Assembly (NCBI RefSeq): GCF_021401135.1 | Contig: NZ_JACBFO010000003.1 | Coordinates: 372,001 to 436,000 of the forward strand | Length of the DNA stretch: 64,000 bases | Origin: Azonexus sp. R2A61 | GTDB taxonomy: Bacteria > Pseudomonadota > Gammaproteobacteria > Burkholderiales > Rhodocyclaceae | Direction: 5' to 3' | Notes under the pieces: generated by a model | Database searches by the model: none | What the model was told of the DNA's origin: nothing | The model's input: the letters and a program-made list of their open reading frames with translations, nothing else | Position numbers and translations under genes: made by a program | Shown here: positions 30,563 to 40,761 of the stretch, piece after piece | Position numbering within the stretch: position 1 is the stretch's first letter | How the letters are laid out: each line of letters begins with the position of its first letter

Positions 30563-31186
30563 ATGGCCCGCGTCGTCAACATCCATCCGGAAAACCCGCA
30601 AACCCGGCTGCTCGCGCAGGCCGTGGAATTCATCCGCCAGGGCGCAATCGTCGCCTTGCCCACCGATTCGTGCTACGCGCTTGGCTGCCATCTTGGCGAC
30701 AAGGAGGCGCTCGACCGCATCCGCGCCATCCGCCAGATCGACGACCGCCACCATCTGACGCTGATGGTCCGCGACCTGTCGCAGATCGCCACCTATGCCC
30801 GGGTCGACAATGCCCAGTACCGCATGCTCAAGGCGGCGACGCCGGGCAGTTATGTGTTCATCCTCGAAGGCAGCAAGGAATTGCCGCGCCGGGTCATGCA
30901 CCCGAAGCGCAAGACCATCGGCCTGCGCATTCCCGATCATCCGGTGGCGCTGGCGCTGCTTGAGGAACTCGGCGAGCCGCTGCTGACCTGCACCCTGCAG
31001 TTGCCGGGCGACGAGGCACCGCTGACCGAAGGCTGGGAAATCCAGGATCGTCTCGACGATCACATCGAATGGATACTCGATGCCGGCTATTGCGGGACCG
31101 AGCCGACCACGGTCATCGATCTGACCGGGCCGAGTCCGGAACTGGTGCGCGCCGGCCGCGGCCCGCTCGAACCTTTCGGCTTGTGA
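30563..31186 (+). CDS. yciO: YciO-type Sua5/YrdC-fold protein
   Basis: A 207-residue member of the YrdC/Sua5 superfamily. Features are the nucleotide-binding front (IRQGAIVALPTDSCYALGCH), the KxR-like PKRKTIGLRIPDHP segment and TTVIDLTGPSPELVRAGRG. Sua5/YrdC make threonylcarbamoyl-AMP for the t6A modification of tRNA. YciO is a related subgroup whose own activity is weak or unresolved, and the length and position next to the PHP gene point to YciO. The ATG follows its neighbour's stop by 2 bp, and the membrane protease gene follows 1 bp after. Confidence 0.9.
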   Translation: MARVVNIHPENPQTRLLAQAVEFIRQGAIVALPTDSCYALGCHLGDKEALDRIRAIRQIDDRHHLTLMVRDLSQIATYARVDNAQYRMLKAATPGSYVFILEGSKELPRRVMHPKRKTIGLRIPDHPVALALLEELGEPLLTCTLQLPGDEAPLTEGWEIQDRLDDHIEWILDAGYCGTEPTTVIDLTGPSPELVRAGRGPLEPFGL

Positions 31187-31187
31187 C

Positions 31188-31847
31188 ATGCTGGACATCA
31201 ACGCGCTGATCCAGACCATCGCCATCGCCGCCTTGCCGGTGATTTTTGCGATCACGCTGCACGAGGCGGCGCACGGTTACGCGGCCCGCCATTTCGGCGA
31301 CCCGACCGCCTGGATGTTGGGCCGCATCAGCCTCAATCCGTTGCGCCACATCGATCCGCTCGGCACGATCGCCATTCCGCTGCTGATCCTGCTGTTTTCG
31401 GGCGGCAGCTTCCTGTTCGGCTACGCCAAGCCGGTGCCGGTCGATTTCGGTCGCCTGCGCCATCCCAAGAAGGACATGTTCTGGGTTGCCGCCGCCGGGC
31501 CGCTGGCCAACCTGTTCATGGCGCTGTGCTGGGCTTTCCTGCTCAAGCTGTCGTGGGAGATGCCGGTCAACCAGTTTACCCTGCCGCTATCGGAAATGAG
31601 CAAGGTCGGCATCATGATCAACTGCGTGCTGATGGTGCTCAACCTTTTGCCGCTGCCGCCGCTCGACGGCGGGCGCATCGCGGTCAGCCTGTTGCCGCAT
31701 TCGCTGGCCTGGAAATACGCGCGGCTCGAACCCTGGGGCTTTCCGATTTTGCTGCTGCTGCTGTTCACCGGTATCCTCAGCGCCATCCTGAGCCCGCTGG
31801 TCGCGCTGGCCGCGCGTGCCATCGAAGTCATTTTCGGTCTTTATTAG
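31188..31847 (+). CDS. Site-2 protease family membrane metalloprotease (M50)
   Basis: A 219-residue intramembrane zinc protease with about six hydrophobic segments. The zinc motif HEAAHG (about residue 26, ITLHEAAHGYAARHFGDP) and the distal ligand motif NLLPLPPLDGG (about residue 150) are intact. No PDZ domain is present, so it belongs to the small SpoIVFB/YwhC-like branch and not to RseP. The substrate is unknown. It is tightly linked to yciO upstream and trpS downstream (18 bp), an arrangement common in betaproteobacteria but with no obvious functional tie. Confidence 0.92.
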   Translation: MLDINALIQTIAIAALPVIFAITLHEAAHGYAARHFGDPTAWMLGRISLNPLRHIDPLGTIAIPLLILLFSGGSFLFGYAKPVPVDFGRLRHPKKDMFWVAAAGPLANLFMALCWAFLLKLSWEMPVNQFTLPLSEMSKVGIMINCVLMVLNLLPLPPLDGGRIAVSLLPHSLAWKYARLEPWGFPILLLLLFTGILSAILSPLVALAARAIEVIFGLY

Positions 31848-31865
31848 AACAATCTCCTCATTTCC

Positions 31866-33068
31866 ATGTACGCAGAACGTGTCCTTTCCGGCATGCGTCC
31901 CACCGGGGCGCTTCATCTCGGCCACTACCACGGGGTCCTCAAGAACTGGATCAAGCTCCAGCACGAATATCCCTGCCTGTTCTTCGTTGCCGACTGGCAC
32001 GCGCTGACCACCAATTACGACAATCCGCAGAGCATCGAGAAGGCTGCCTGGGACATGGTCATCGACTGGCTGGCTGCTGGCGTCGATCCGAACCAGGCGA
32101 CGCTGTTCATCCAGTCCAAGGTGCCCGAACACGCCGAACTGCACCTGCTGATGTCGATGATGACGCCGCTCGGCTGGCTCGAGCGCGTGCCGACCTACAA
32201 GGACCAGCAGGAAAAGCTGGCCAACAAGGACTTGTCGACCTACGGCTTCCTCGGCTACCCGCTGCTGATGAGCGCCGACATCCTGATCTACCGCGCCGAC
32301 AAGGTGCCGGTCGGCGAGGACCAGATTCCGCACGTCGAATTCACCCGCGAACTGGCCCGCCGCTTCAACCACATGTACGGCCGCGAACCCGGTTTCGAGG
32401 ACAAGGCGCGCGAGGCGGTGAAGAAGCTCGGCGGCAAGAAGGCGCGCCTGTACGAGGAACTGCGCACCCGCTTCCAGCAGGAAGGCGACAAGGAAGCGAT
32501 CGAACAGGCCAAGGCCGTGCTCAATGAAATCCAGCATCTGTCGGCCGTCGACCGCGAGCGGTTGTTCGGTTTCCTCGAAGGCACCGGCAAGATGATCCTG
32601 GTCGAACCGGGTTACCTGCTGACGCCGGAATCGAAGATGCCGGGCCTGGACGGGCAGAAGATGTCCAAGTCCTACAACAACACGATCACGCTGCGCGAAT
32701 CCGAAGAGTCGGTGGCCAAGAAGGTCAAGTCGATGCCGACCGACACCCAGCGCGTGCGCCGTACCGATCCGGGCGATCCGGCGCGCTGCCCGGTGTGGCA
32801 GCTGCATCAGGTCTATTCCGACGACGCGACGCGCGACTGGGCCAGCCAGGGCTGCCGTACCGCCGGCATCGGCTGCATCGAATGCAAGCAGCCGGTGATC
32901 GAGGGCATCCTCAAGGAACAGGCACCGATGCGCGAGCGGGCGCAGGTCTATCTGGACGATCCGACGCTGGTCAAGAACATCATCGCCGACGGCTGCGAAA
33001 AGGCTCGCGAACTGGCGCGCGAGACGATGCGCGACGTGCGCGAGTCGATGGGGCTGGAATACCACTGA
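31866..33068 (+). CDS. trpS: Tryptophan--tRNA ligase
   Basis: A class I aminoacyl-tRNA synthetase. The HIGH-type signature is LHLGHYHG (about residue 18), and the KMSKS motif is GQKMSKSYNN (about residue 265). At 400 residues it is longer than the 334 of E. coli. An insert between these motifs (about 170-250, lysine/glutamate-rich helical sequence) is characteristic of the long TrpS form of many betaproteobacteria. The C-terminal helical anticodon-binding domain is complete. ATG at 31866 begins MYAERVLSGMRPTGALHLGH. No odd residues are seen. Confidence 0.96.
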   Translation: MYAERVLSGMRPTGALHLGHYHGVLKNWIKLQHEYPCLFFVADWHALTTNYDNPQSIEKAAWDMVIDWLAAGVDPNQATLFIQSKVPEHAELHLLMSMMTPLGWLERVPTYKDQQEKLANKDLSTYGFLGYPLLMSADILIYRADKVPVGEDQIPHVEFTRELARRFNHMYGREPGFEDKAREAVKKLGGKKARLYEELRTRFQQEGDKEAIEQAKAVLNEIQHLSAVDRERLFGFLEGTGKMILVEPGYLLTPESKMPGLDGQKMSKSYNNTITLRESEESVAKKVKSMPTDTQRVRRTDPGDPARCPVWQLHQVYSDDATRDWASQGCRTAGIGCIECKQPVIEGILKEQAPMRERAQVYLDDPTLVKNIIADGCEKARELARETMRDVRESMGLEYH

Positions 33069-33111
33069 TGATCCAGGCGTCGTCCCGCGTCCGCAGGCAG
33101 GCGGTCGGCGC

Positions 33112-33981
33112 ATGAATCTTGCGGTCGACGCGCCCCAGGCGGCACTTTTCGAGCCGGTCGCCCGCATCTACGGCGAACCGATGGCGGCCTTGCCGCAGGA
33201 TTTGTACATTCCGCCGGATGCGCTGGCGATCATGCTCGACGCCTTCGAAGGTCCGCTCGACCTGCTGCTCTACCTGATCCGCAAGGCCAACGTCGATATC
33301 CTCGACATCCCGATGGCGCCGCTGACCCGGCAGTATCTCGACTACGTCGAGGCGATGCGCGCGCAGAACCTCGAGCTGGCGGCCGAATACCTGGTCATGG
33401 CGGCGATGCTGATCGAGATCAAGTCGCGCATGCTGCTGCCGCGGCCCAAGCTGGCCGGCGACGACGATGCCGAGGATCCGCGCGCCGAGCTGGTCCGCCG
33501 GCTGATGGAATACGAGCAGATGAAGCTGGCCGGCCAGAAGCTCAACGAAATGCCGCAGGCCGAGCGCGATTTCTACTGGGTCGAGACGCTGGTCGAAAAA
33601 TCGTTGCTGGTACGGCTGCCGGAAGTGTCGGTCGACGACCTGAAGGAAGCCTGGATGGCCGTCGTCCGCCAGGCGGCGCTGAAGCGCAACCACAAGATCA
33701 GCCGCGAGGAGTTGTCGGTGCGCGAGCACATGGGCATCATTCTTCGCCATCTGCAGGAAAAGGGCGGCTTCGTGCAGTTCGAAACGCTGTTCGATCCGGC
33801 GATGGGCCCGCCCGGGCTGGTCGTGCATTTCATCGCGATGCTCGAACTGGGCCGCGAAAAGCTGATCCGCATCACGCAGACCGAGGCGTTTGCGCCGATC
33901 TATGTCAATCTGCGCGACGGCGAGCCGGAAGCGGTATTGGAAGAGGAAGATGGAACCGAGTCAGGCCACGAAGATTCTTGA
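33112..33981 (+). CDS. scpA: Segregation and condensation protein A (kleisin)
   Basis: The kleisin of the Smc-ScpAB chromosome-condensation complex, 289 residues. The conserved part begins at [20 protein letters not shown] (about residue 45). It continues with the [20 protein letters not shown] helix and a C-terminal winged helix that contacts Smc. The first 40 residues are a variable extension, [19 protein letters not shown]. Its AVD codons are a half-site of the window's repeated palindrome (33120-33129), directly at the start codon. scpB starts 32 bp before its end. In this lineage ScpAB may act with Smc in place of MukBEF. Confidence 0.94.
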   Translation: MNLAVDAPQAALFEPVARIYGEPMAALPQDLYIPPDALAIMLDAFEGPLDLLLYLIRKANVDILDIPMAPLTRQYLDYVEAMRAQNLELAAEYLVMAAMLIEIKSRMLLPRPKLAGDDDAEDPRAELVRRLMEYEQMKLAGQKLNEMPQAERDFYWVETLVEKSLLVRLPEVSVDDLKEAWMAVVRQAALKRNHKISREELSVREHMGIILRHLQEKGGFVQFETLFDPAMGPPGLVVHFIAMLELGREKLIRITQTEAFAPIYVNLRDGEPEAVLEEEDGTESGHEDS

Positions 33982-34495
33982 GGCGGCACTGCTCGCCGCA
34001 CGCGAGCCGATGACCACCAACGACATGAAGCAGATGTTCGACGACGAGGTGTCGACCGACACGCTGCGCAAGCTGCTCGACCAGATCCGCGAGGACTGGG
34101 CCGAACGTCCCGTCGAACTGGTGCAACTGGCCAGCGGCTGGCGTTTCCGCACGCGGCCGGAATACCTGCCTTACCTCGAGCGGCTGAACCCCGAAAAACC
34201 GCCGAAATACTCGCGCGCCGTGCTCGAAACGCTGGCCATCATCGCCTACCGGCAGCCGGTGACGCGCGGCGACATCGAAGACATCCGCGGCGTCACGGTC
34301 AACAGCAACGTCATCAAGACGCTGGAAGACCGCGGCTGGATCGACGTCGTCGGTCACCGCGACACCCCCGGACGGCCGGCGCTGTTCGCCACCACCAAAC
34401 AATTTCTCGACGATCTCGGGTTGCGCGCCGTCAGCGAACTGCCGCCGCTCGAACAAATCGTCCAGACCCTGGAGCTGAACCATGAACCCACGTAA
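33950..34495 (+). CDS. scpB: Segregation and condensation protein B
   Basis: The winged-helix partner of ScpA in the Smc complex, 181 residues. Landmarks are the N-terminal [14 protein letters not shown] helix, [15 protein letters not shown], and the very conserved [28 protein letters not shown] segment, closing with [20 protein letters not shown] at 33950 is preceded by GGAAGAGGAAG, which lies within scpA. The longer upstream frame is not used. Its last 14 bases overlap rluB, so scpA, scpB and rluB form one coupled unit. Confidence 0.95.
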   Translation: MEPSQATKILEAALLAAREPMTTNDMKQMFDDEVSTDTLRKLLDQIREDWAERPVELVQLASGWRFRTRPEYLPYLERLNPEKPPKYSRAVLETLAIIAYRQPVTRGDIEDIRGVTVNSNVIKTLEDRGWIDVVGHRDTPGRPALFATTKQFLDDLGLRAVSELPPLEQIVQTLELNHEPT

Positions 34496-35507
34496 ACGAA
34501 GCCCGTTCCGCACGCCGCAGGCAGCGCCCGAAGCGCCCGCCGCCGGCCGGCGTGGAAAAGGTCGCAATCCTGCGGTCGACCGCGAAATCGGCGGAAAACC
34601 CCGTACTGCTGCGGTCGACCGCAACAACGAGGAAATTTCCGACGAAGCGCCGGTCCAGCCGGCGCCGCGCAAACGCATCGGCACGCCGCCGACCGGTCGC
34701 GCCAACCGCGGCAACATCGGCCGCAACGGCAAACCGTTGGTCGAAGCCAAGCCGGAACGCCTGCAGAAGGTGCTGGCCCAGGCCGGCGTCGGCTCGCGCC
34801 GCGAGATGGAAGAATGGATTGCCGCCGGCAAGGTCAGCGTCAATGGCGAAGTGGCGCATCTCGGCCAGTCCGTCGTGCCGACCGACAAGGTCAAGGTCGG
34901 CGGCCGGCTGGTCAACATCCGCTTCACCGGCAGCGCCGCCCGCGCGCCGCGCGTGCTGATCTACCACAAGCCGGAAGGCGAAATCGTCTCGCGCGACGAC
35001 CCGGACGGCCGCCCGTCGGTCTTCTCCGCACTGCCGCGCATGCGCGGCGGGCGCTGGATCAATGTCGGCCGGCTCGACTTCAATACCTCCGGCCTGTTGC
35101 TGTTCACCACATCCGGCGAACTGGCCAACAAGCTGATGCATCCGAGCTCGCAGCTGGTCCGCGAGTACGCCGTGCGCGTGCTCGGCGAGCTGACCCTGGA
35201 AGCGCAGCAGCAACTGCTCAAGGGGGTCGAACTGGAAGACGGCCAGGCCAGTTTCTCCAGTCTGCTCGATGCGGGCGGCGAGGGGGCCAACAAATGGTAT
35301 CGGGCGACCCTGTTCGAAGGCCGCAACCGCGAGGTCCGGCGCATGTTCGAAGCGGTCGGCTGCACGGTCAGCCGGCTGATCCGCGTCCGTTACGGTCCCT
35401 TCGTGCTGCCGCCGCAATTGAAGCGCGGCCGCTGCCGCGAACTCGACGAAGCCGAGGTCAAGGCCCTGATGCGTGCGCTGGCGCCCTCGGCAAAGCCGCA
35501 AGCCTGA
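34482..35507 (+). CDS. rluB: 23S rRNA pseudouridine synthase RluB
   Basis: Makes pseudouridine at position 2605 (E. coli numbering) of 23S rRNA. An S4 RNA-binding domain (about 90-140, [20 protein letters not shown]) is followed by the RsuA-type catalytic domain, with the aspartate in [15 protein letters not shown]. The C-terminus holds [15 protein letters not shown]. The gene is long (341 residues) because of an extension of about 85 residues ahead of the S4 domain. Within it two copies of the repeated palindrome are read in frame as AVDR (34571-34584 and 34610-34623). The linkage scpA-scpB-rluB is standard. Confidence 0.94.
   Translation: MNPRKRSPFRTPQAAPEAPAAGRRGKGRNPAVDREIGGKPRTAAVDRNNEEISDEAPVQPAPRKRIGTPPTGRANRGNIGRNGKPLVEAKPERLQKVLAQAGVGSRREMEEWIAAGKVSVNGEVAHLGQSVVPTDKVKVGGRLVNIRFTGSAARAPRVLIYHKPEGEIVSRDDPDGRPSVFSALPRMRGGRWINVGRLDFNTSGLLLFTTSGELANKLMHPSSQLVREYAVRVLGELTLEAQQQLLKGVELEDGQASFSSLLDAGGEGANKWYRATLFEGRNREVRRMFEAVGCTVSRLIRVRYGPFVLPPQLKRGRCRELDEAEVKALMRALAPSAKPQA
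34571..34584. repeat. GGTCGACC palindrome copy 1 inside the rluB N-terminal extension
   Basis: TGCGGTCGACCGCG is a 13/14 match. Its flanks (CAATCC before, AAATCGGCGGAAAACC after) resemble those of the copy at 27794-27823, so the relatedness extends beyond the core. It is translated as AVDR within a disordered region. Confidence 0.85.
34610..34623. repeat. GGTCGACC palindrome copy 2 inside the rluB N-terminal extension
   Basis: An exact TGCGGTCGACCGCA copy, 39 bp from the previous one and in the same reading frame (13 codons apart), again translated AVDR. It shares ACAACG/GCAACG flanking sequence with the copy at 44377-44390. Confidence 0.88.
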
Positions 35508-35547
35508 CGACGGACGGCCCGACAACCCGTCGTCGCCGTCAAATGGA

Positions 35548-35576
35548 TTGTCCGGGAGGAATAAACTCGTTATAAT
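35548..35576 (+). promoter_or_regulatory. Promoter of the rimP-nusA-infB operon
   Basis: TTGTCC (35548-35553), a 17-bp spacer and a perfect TATAAT (35571-35576). A 9-bp perfect inverted repeat, CGGGAGGAA (35553-35561) and TTCCTCCCG (35588-35596), brackets the -10 region and start point. It could act as an operator or as part of the leader fold. Confidence 0.75.
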
Positions 35577-35628
35577 TCACGGGTTTGTTCCTCCCGTGTT
35601 TTCTGCGGGCATCTTGTTTTTTCCGAGG

Positions 35629-35653
35629 TGGGCGTTTCGCCCATTTTTTATTT
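35629..35653 (+). terminator. Leader terminator (attenuator) just before rimP
   Basis: TGGGCG, loop TTT and CGCCCA (35629-35643) are followed by TTTTTTATTT. It lies between the operon promoter and the rimP ATG (35660), so transcription must read through it. This matches premature-terminator leaders described before rimP in other proteobacteria and suggests attenuation of the nusA operon, possibly by NusA feedback. Confidence 0.8.
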
Positions 35654-35659
35654 GTAGCC

Positions 35660-36124
35660 ATGGATTTGAATTCTCTGCTTGAAACCACGGTCGTCGGTCT
35701 CGGCTATGAGCTCGTCGACGTCGAAATGTCGCCGCGCGGCCGGACCATTCGCGTGTTCATCGATGCCCCCGGCAAGGACGGCGGGATCGATGTCGAAGAC
35801 TGCGCCAAGGTCTCCAACCAGTTGTCGCGCGTCTTCGAAGTCGAGAATGTCGATTATGACCGGCTCGAGATCTCCTCGCCGGGCATGGACCGTGTCGTCA
35901 AGAAGGAAGCGGATTTTGCCCGTTTTGCCGGGCACGACATCCAGATCAAGCTGCGTATCCCGCACAACAACCGGCGCAATTTCCAGGGCGAACTGCTCGG
36001 CTGTGCCGACGGCAAGGTCGGCCTGCGCCTGCCAGGCAGCGGCAAACCCGATGCCGCGCCCGACGACGTGGAACTCGAATTCAACAACATCGAAAAGGCA
36101 CGTCTCGTGCCGCGATTCGACTGA
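35660..36124 (+). CDS. rimP: Ribosome maturation factor RimP
   Basis: A 154-residue factor for 30S subunit assembly. The N-terminal domain has GLGYELVDVEMSPRGRTIRVFID and the DVEDCAKVSNQLSRVFEVE segment. It is followed by the LEISSPGMDRVVKKEADFARF signature and a C-terminal SH3-like barrel. ATG at 35660 sits 7 bp after the T-tract of a terminator hairpin and has no recognisable Shine-Dalgarno, so initiation may be weak or structure-dependent. First gene of rimP-nusA-infB-rbfA-truB. Confidence 0.95.
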   Translation: MDLNSLLETTVVGLGYELVDVEMSPRGRTIRVFIDAPGKDGGIDVEDCAKVSNQLSRVFEVENVDYDRLEISSPGMDRVVKKEADFARFAGHDIQIKLRIPHNNRRNFQGELLGCADGKVGLRLPGSGKPDAAPDDVELEFNNIEKARLVPRFD

Positions 36125-36142
36125 AGTACCTGGAGGTCTTAC

Positions 36143-37615
36143 ATGAGCCGTGAAATGTTGCTGCTGGTCGATGCGCTGGCCCGCGAAAAGAATGTCGCCA
36201 AGGACATCGTCTTCGGTGCCCTGGAACTGGCGCTGGCATCCGCGACCAAGAAACGCATCCACGACGAAGCCGAAGTCCGCGTGTCGATCGACCGCGATAC
36301 CGGCAATTTCGACTCCTTCCGTCGCTGGCAGGTGGTTGCCGACGACGAGTACGTCAACGAATTCCTCCAGATTCCGCTGTCCGACGCCCAGAAGGAAGAT
36401 CCGGAAGTCGAGCCGGGCGATTACCTCGAAGAACCGCTGGAACCGATCGATTTCGGTCGCATCGGCGCCCAGGCCGCCAAGCAGGTGATCCTGCAGAAAA
36501 TCCGCGACGCCGAGCGCGAACAGGTACTGCAGGACTTCCTTGAGCGCAAGGAACATGTGGTGTCCGGCACCATCAAGCGCATGGAGCGCGGCAATGCCAT
36601 CATCGAAGCCGGCAAGATCGAAGCCCTGCTGCCGCGCGACCAGATGATTCCGAAGGAAAACCTGCGCATCGGCGACCGCGTTCGCGCCTACTTGCTGCGC
36701 ATCGATCGCAATGCCCGCGGTCCGCAGATCATCCTGTCGCGTACCGCGCCGGAATTCGTCATGAAGCTGTTCGCCATCGAAGTGCCGGAAATCGAGGACG
36801 AGCTGATGGAACTCAAGGCCTGCGCCCGCGATCCCGGCATGCGCGCCAAGATTGCCGTCAAGTCGAACGACCCGCGCATCGATCCGATCGGTACCTGCGT
36901 CGGCCTGCGCGGTTCGCGGGTGACCGCCGTGCGCAACGAGATCGGCGGCGAGAACATCGATATCGTGCTGTGGTCGGCCGATCCGGCCCAGTTCGTGATC
37001 GGCGCGCTGTCGCCGGCCGAAGTCACCTCGATCGTCGTCGATGAGGAAAAGCACGCCATGGACGTCGTCGTCGACGAGGACAACCTGGCCATCGCTATCG
37101 GTCGCAGCGGCCAGAACGTTCGCCTGGCCTCGGAGCTGACCGGCTGGACGATCAACCTGATGACCCAGGACGAGTCGGCCAAGAAGGCCGAAGCCGAATA
37201 CGCCGTGACCCGCGTCGTGTTCATGGAAAAGCTGGATATCGACGAGGAACTGGCCGACCTGCTGATCGAGGAAGGTTTCTCGACGCTGGAAGAAGTGGCC
37301 TATGTGCCGCTGGCCGAAATGCTCGAAATCGAAGGGCTCGACGAGGACATCGTGAACGAGCTGCGCAACCGGGCGCGCAACGTGCTGCTGACCGAAGCCA
37401 TCGCTACCGAGGAAAAGCTGGAAAGCGTTTCCGAAGACCTGATCGGCCTCGAGGGCATGACCAAGGATCTGGCTGCCAGACTGGCCGAACAGGGCGTCAA
37501 GACACGCGACGACCTGGCCGAGCTGGCGGTCGATGAACTGACTGAAATGACCGGCATTGACGAAGAGCGTGCCAAGGAACTGATTCTGAAGGCACGAGCT
37601 CACTGGTTCGAGTGA
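36143..37615 (+). CDS. nusA: Transcription termination/antitermination protein NusA
   Basis: Binds RNA polymerase and modulates pausing, termination and antitermination. The 490 residues contain an N-terminal polymerase-binding domain ([20 protein letters not shown]) and an S1 domain (about 135-200, [20 protein letters not shown]). KH1/KH2 domains follow ([39 protein letters not shown]), then two acidic C-terminal repeats (about 360-490) as in E. coli. The ribosome binding site is GGAGGT. infB begins 17 bp after the stop. All domains are complete. Confidence 0.97.
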   Translation: MSREMLLLVDALAREKNVAKDIVFGALELALASATKKRIHDEAEVRVSIDRDTGNFDSFRRWQVVADDEYVNEFLQIPLSDAQKEDPEVEPGDYLEEPLEPIDFGRIGAQAAKQVILQKIRDAEREQVLQDFLERKEHVVSGTIKRMERGNAIIEAGKIEALLPRDQMIPKENLRIGDRVRAYLLRIDRNARGPQIILSRTAPEFVMKLFAIEVPEIEDELMELKACARDPGMRAKIAVKSNDPRIDPIGTCVGLRGSRVTAVRNEIGGENIDIVLWSADPAQFVIGALSPAEVTSIVVDEEKHAMDVVVDEDNLAIAIGRSGQNVRLASELTGWTINLMTQDESAKKAEAEYAVTRVVFMEKLDIDEELADLLIEEGFSTLEEVAYVPLAEMLEIEGLDEDIVNELRNRARNVLLTEAIATEEKLESVSEDLIGLEGMTKDLAARLAEQGVKTRDDLAELAVDELTEMTGIDEERAKELILKARAHWFE

Positions 37616-37632
37616 GCAGGGAGGTAGTAACC

Positions 37633-40374
37633 ATGTCTGCAACAACCGTTTCTCAATTTGCCGTTGAACTGAAGATGCCTGTCGAGGCCCTGCTGGAGCA
37701 GCTGGGCCGCGCCGGTGTCGGCAAGGCCAACGGCAGCGATCCCCTGACCGATCAGGACAAGGCCAGCCTGCTCGACTATCTGCGCCGCTCGCACGGCGAT
37801 GACCAGCCGAAGAACAAGATCACGCTGACGCGCAAGCAGACGTCCGAGATCAAGGCCACCGACGCCCACGGCCGTGCCCGCACGGTGCAGGTCGAAGTCC
37901 GCAAGAAGCGCGTGCTGATCAAGCGCGATACGCCGGATCATCTGCCGGAAAACGAAGCCGAAATCGAGCAGGAGCTGCTTGAGCCGGCGCCGCTCGTCGA
38001 GGAAGTTCAGATCGTCGAGCCGGAACCGGTGATCGAGATGCCGGCGGTCGAGCCGGAACCGCTTGTCGAGCCGGAACCGGAGCCCGAGCCTGAGCCCGAG
38101 CCGGTCGTCGAAGCCGAACCGGAAATCATCGAAGAAGCGGCCACGGATGAAACCGCAGCGGATGCCCCGGCCCCTGCGCCGCGCCTGACCCGTGCCGCGA
38201 TCATCGGCGAAAAGGAACTCAAGGCGCGCGAAGAGGAAGCCAAGCGCTACAACCGTCTGCGCGAAATCCAGGAACGCGAACTGCGCGAGAAGCAGGCCCG
38301 CGAAGCCCAGTTGGTGCTCATGCGCCAGCAGGCCGAAGCCGCAGCGGCGGCAGCCAAGGCCGCCGAGCAGGCCAAGCAGCAGGTGGCAGCGCAAGCCAAA
38401 TCCGGCGAAGGCGAGAAGGGCACCCTGCACAAGCGTCCCGATGCGCCCAAGAAGGGTGACAAGGGCGGTCGCGCTCCGGATGACGGCAAGAAGAAGGGCG
38501 GTCTGAAGACCCGTGGCTCCGATGTCGGCGGCGGCTGGAAGGAAGGTCGCCACGGCCACAAGAAGTCGCACAAGTCGGACGACGGCCAGGGCAGTTTCCA
38601 GGCGCCGACCGAACCGATCATCCGCGAAGTGCACGTGCCGGAAACCATTTCGGTGTCCGATCTCGCGCACAAGATGGCCATCAAGGCGACCGAGATCATC
38701 AAGGCCATGATGAAGATGGGCTCGATGGTCACCATCAACCAGGTGCTGGACCAGGAAACGGCGATGATCGTCGTCGAGGAAATGGGCCACAAGGCGGTCG
38801 CCGCCAAGCTGGACGATCCCGATGCCTTCCTCGAGGAAAGCAACGAGCACAAGGATGTGCCGCTGCTGCCGCGCGCGCCGGTGGTTACCGTCATGGGCCA
38901 CGTCGACCACGGCAAGACCTCGCTGCTTGACTACATCCGTCGCGCCAAGGTCGCTGCGGGCGAAGCCGGCGGCATCACGCAGCACATCGGTGCCTATCAC
39001 GTGGAAACCGAACGCGGCATGATCACCTTCCTCGACACCCCGGGTCACGAAGCGTTTACCGCGATGCGTGCCCGCGGCGCCAAGGCCACCGACATCGTCA
39101 TCCTGGTGGTCGCAGCCGACGACGGCGTGATGCCGCAGACGAAGGAAGCCATCCACCATGCCAAGGCGGCCGGCGTGCCGCTGGTCGTGGCGGTGAACAA
39201 GATCGACAAGCCGGATGCCAACCCGGACCGCGTCAAGCAGGAACTGGTTGCCGAAGGCGTCATTCCGGAAGAGTATGGCGGCGATTCGCCGTTCTGCCCG
39301 GTATCCGCCAAGAAGGGTACCGGTATCGACGAACTGCTCGAGCAGGTGCTGCTGCAGGCCGAAGTGCTGGAACTGACGGCGCAACAGGATGCACCGGCCA
39401 AGGGCCTGATCATCGAAGCGCGTCTCGACAAGGGCCGCGGCGCCGTGGCCACCATGCTGGTGCAGTCCGGTACCCTGAAGCGCGGCGACGTCGTGCTGGC
39501 CGGCCAGGTGTTCGGCAAGGTGCGCGCCATGCTCGACGAGAACGGCAAGCCGATCAACGAAGCCGGCCCGTCGATTCCGGTCGAAATCCTCGGCCTGTCG
39601 GATGTTCCGGCGGCCGGCGAGGAAGCCATCGTGCTGACCGACGAAAAGAAGGCGCGCGAAATCGCCCTGTTCCGTCAGGGCAAGTTCCGCGACGTCAAGC
39701 TGGCCAAGCAACAGGCCGCCAAGCTGGAAAGCATGTTCCAGCAGATGGAAGAAGGCGAGGTCAAGACCCTGCCGCTGATCGTCAAGGCCGACGTGCAAGG
39801 TTCGCAGGAAGCGCTGGTCCAGACGCTGGCCAAGCTGTCCAACGAGGAAGTCCGGGTCAACGTCATCCACGGTGCCGTCGGTGCGATTTCCGAATCCGAC
39901 GTCAACCTGGCGCAAGCTTCCGGTGCCGTCATCATCGGCTTCAACACCCGTGCCGATGCCGGCGCGCGCAAGCTGGCCGAGACCTTCGGTGTCGATATCC
40001 GTTACTACAATGTGATCTATGACGCGGTCGACGAGGTCAAGGCGGCACTTTCCGGCATGCTGTCGCCGGAGAAGCGCGAGCAGGTCACCGGCATGGTCGA
40101 GATTCGCCAGGTCTTCCACGTCTCGAAGGTCGGCGCGATCGCCGGCTGTTACGTGCTGGAAGGTATCGTCAAGCGTTCCTCGCGCATCCGCCTGATCCGC
40201 AACAACGTGGTTCAGTGGGACGGCGAGCTCGATTCGCTCAAGCGCTTCAAGGACGACGTCAAGGAAGTGCGTTCGAATTTCGAGTGCGGTCTCTCCCTGC
40301 GTGGCAACAACGACATCCAGGAAGGCGATCAGCTCGAAGTGTATGAAATCCAGGAAGTGGCGCGTTCCCTGTAA
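37633..40374 (+). CDS. infB: Translation initiation factor IF-2
   Basis: The GTPase that brings initiator tRNA to the 30S subunit, 913 residues. IF2N domains lie at the N-terminus (about 1-60) and about residue 340 ([20 protein letters not shown]). Between them is a long charged linker with a Glu-Pro repeat (about 125-165) and a helical Glu/Arg/Ala segment. The G domain starts with [16 protein letters not shown] (about residue 420), then DTPGHEAF and NKIDKPD. IF2 domains II-IV complete it. ATG at 37633 follows GGGAGGT at good spacing; the upstream GTG frame is rejected. Its stop shares a base with the rbfA start (TAATG). Confidence 0.97.
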   Translation: MSATTVSQFAVELKMPVEALLEQLGRAGVGKANGSDPLTDQDKASLLDYLRRSHGDDQPKNKITLTRKQTSEIKATDAHGRARTVQVEVRKKRVLIKRDTPDHLPENEAEIEQELLEPAPLVEEVQIVEPEPVIEMPAVEPEPLVEPEPEPEPEPEPVVEAEPEIIEEAATDETAADAPAPAPRLTRAAIIGEKELKAREEEAKRYNRLREIQERELREKQAREAQLVLMRQQAEAAAAAAKAAEQAKQQVAAQAKSGEGEKGTLHKRPDAPKKGDKGGRAPDDGKKKGGLKTRGSDVGGGWKEGRHGHKKSHKSDDGQGSFQAPTEPIIREVHVPETISVSDLAHKMAIKATEIIKAMMKMGSMVTINQVLDQETAMIVVEEMGHKAVAAKLDDPDAFLEESNEHKDVPLLPRAPVVTVMGHVDHGKTSLLDYIRRAKVAAGEAGGITQHIGAYHVETERGMITFLDTPGHEAFTAMRARGAKATDIVILVVAADDGVMPQTKEAIHHAKAAGVPLVVAVNKIDKPDANPDRVKQELVAEGVIPEEYGGDSPFCPVSAKKGTGIDELLEQVLLQAEVLELTAQQDAPAKGLIIEARLDKGRGAVATMLVQSGTLKRGDVVLAGQVFGKVRAMLDENGKPINEAGPSIPVEILGLSDVPAAGEEAIVLTDEKKAREIALFRQGKFRDVKLAKQQAAKLESMFQQMEEGEVKTLPLIVKADVQGSQEALVQTLAKLSNEEVRVNVIHGAVGAISESDVNLAQASGAVIIGFNTRADAGARKLAETFGVDIRYYNVIYDAVDEVKAALSGMLSPEKREQVTGMVEIRQVFHVSKVGAIAGCYVLEGIVKRSSRIRLIRNNVVQWDGELDSLKRFKDDVKEVRSNFECGLSLRGNNDIQEGDQLEVYEIQEVARSL

Positions 40375-40754
40375 TGAAGAAGCAGGGACCTCGCGGATTT
40401 CAGCGCAGTGACCGGGTCGCGGAGCAGGTGCGCCGCGATCTGGCCGATCTGATCCGTAACGAACTGAAGGATCCGCGCGTCGGCATGATCAGCCTCACGG
40501 CGGTCGAGCTGACGCCGGACTACGCCCATGCCAAGGTGTTCTTCACGACGCTCGATGCCGACCATCTGGAAGAGGTCGAGCGCGGCCTGAAACGGGCGGC
40601 CGGCTTCCTGCGGCGCGAACTCGGCCGGCGTATCCACATCCACACGTTGCCCGAACTACACTTCGTCTACGACAATTCGCTGGAGCGTGGCAGCAGCCTG
40701 TCCCAGTTGATCGACAAGGCGAATGCCCTGTCCGATCAGACGCCGGACGACTGA
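40374..40754 (+). CDS. rbfA: 30S ribosome-binding factor RbfA
   Basis: A 126-residue KH-fold factor for late 30S maturation and cold adaptation. Landmarks are [46 protein letters not shown], and the terminal [25 protein letters not shown]. It begins at the infB stop (TAATG) and ends 7 bp before truB. Length is normal for the family. No odd residues are seen. Confidence 0.96.
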   Translation: MKKQGPRGFQRSDRVAEQVRRDLADLIRNELKDPRVGMISLTAVELTPDYAHAKVFFTTLDADHLEEVERGLKRAAGFLRRELGRRIHIHTLPELHFVYDNSLERGSSLSQLIDKANALSDQTPDD

Positions 40755-40761
40755 TTTCCGC

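Noticed and set aside
37612..37632. GTG at 37612 as the infB start
   Set aside because: It overlaps the nusA stop region, whereas ATG 37633 has GGGAGGT at good spacing and begins the conserved IF2N sequence.
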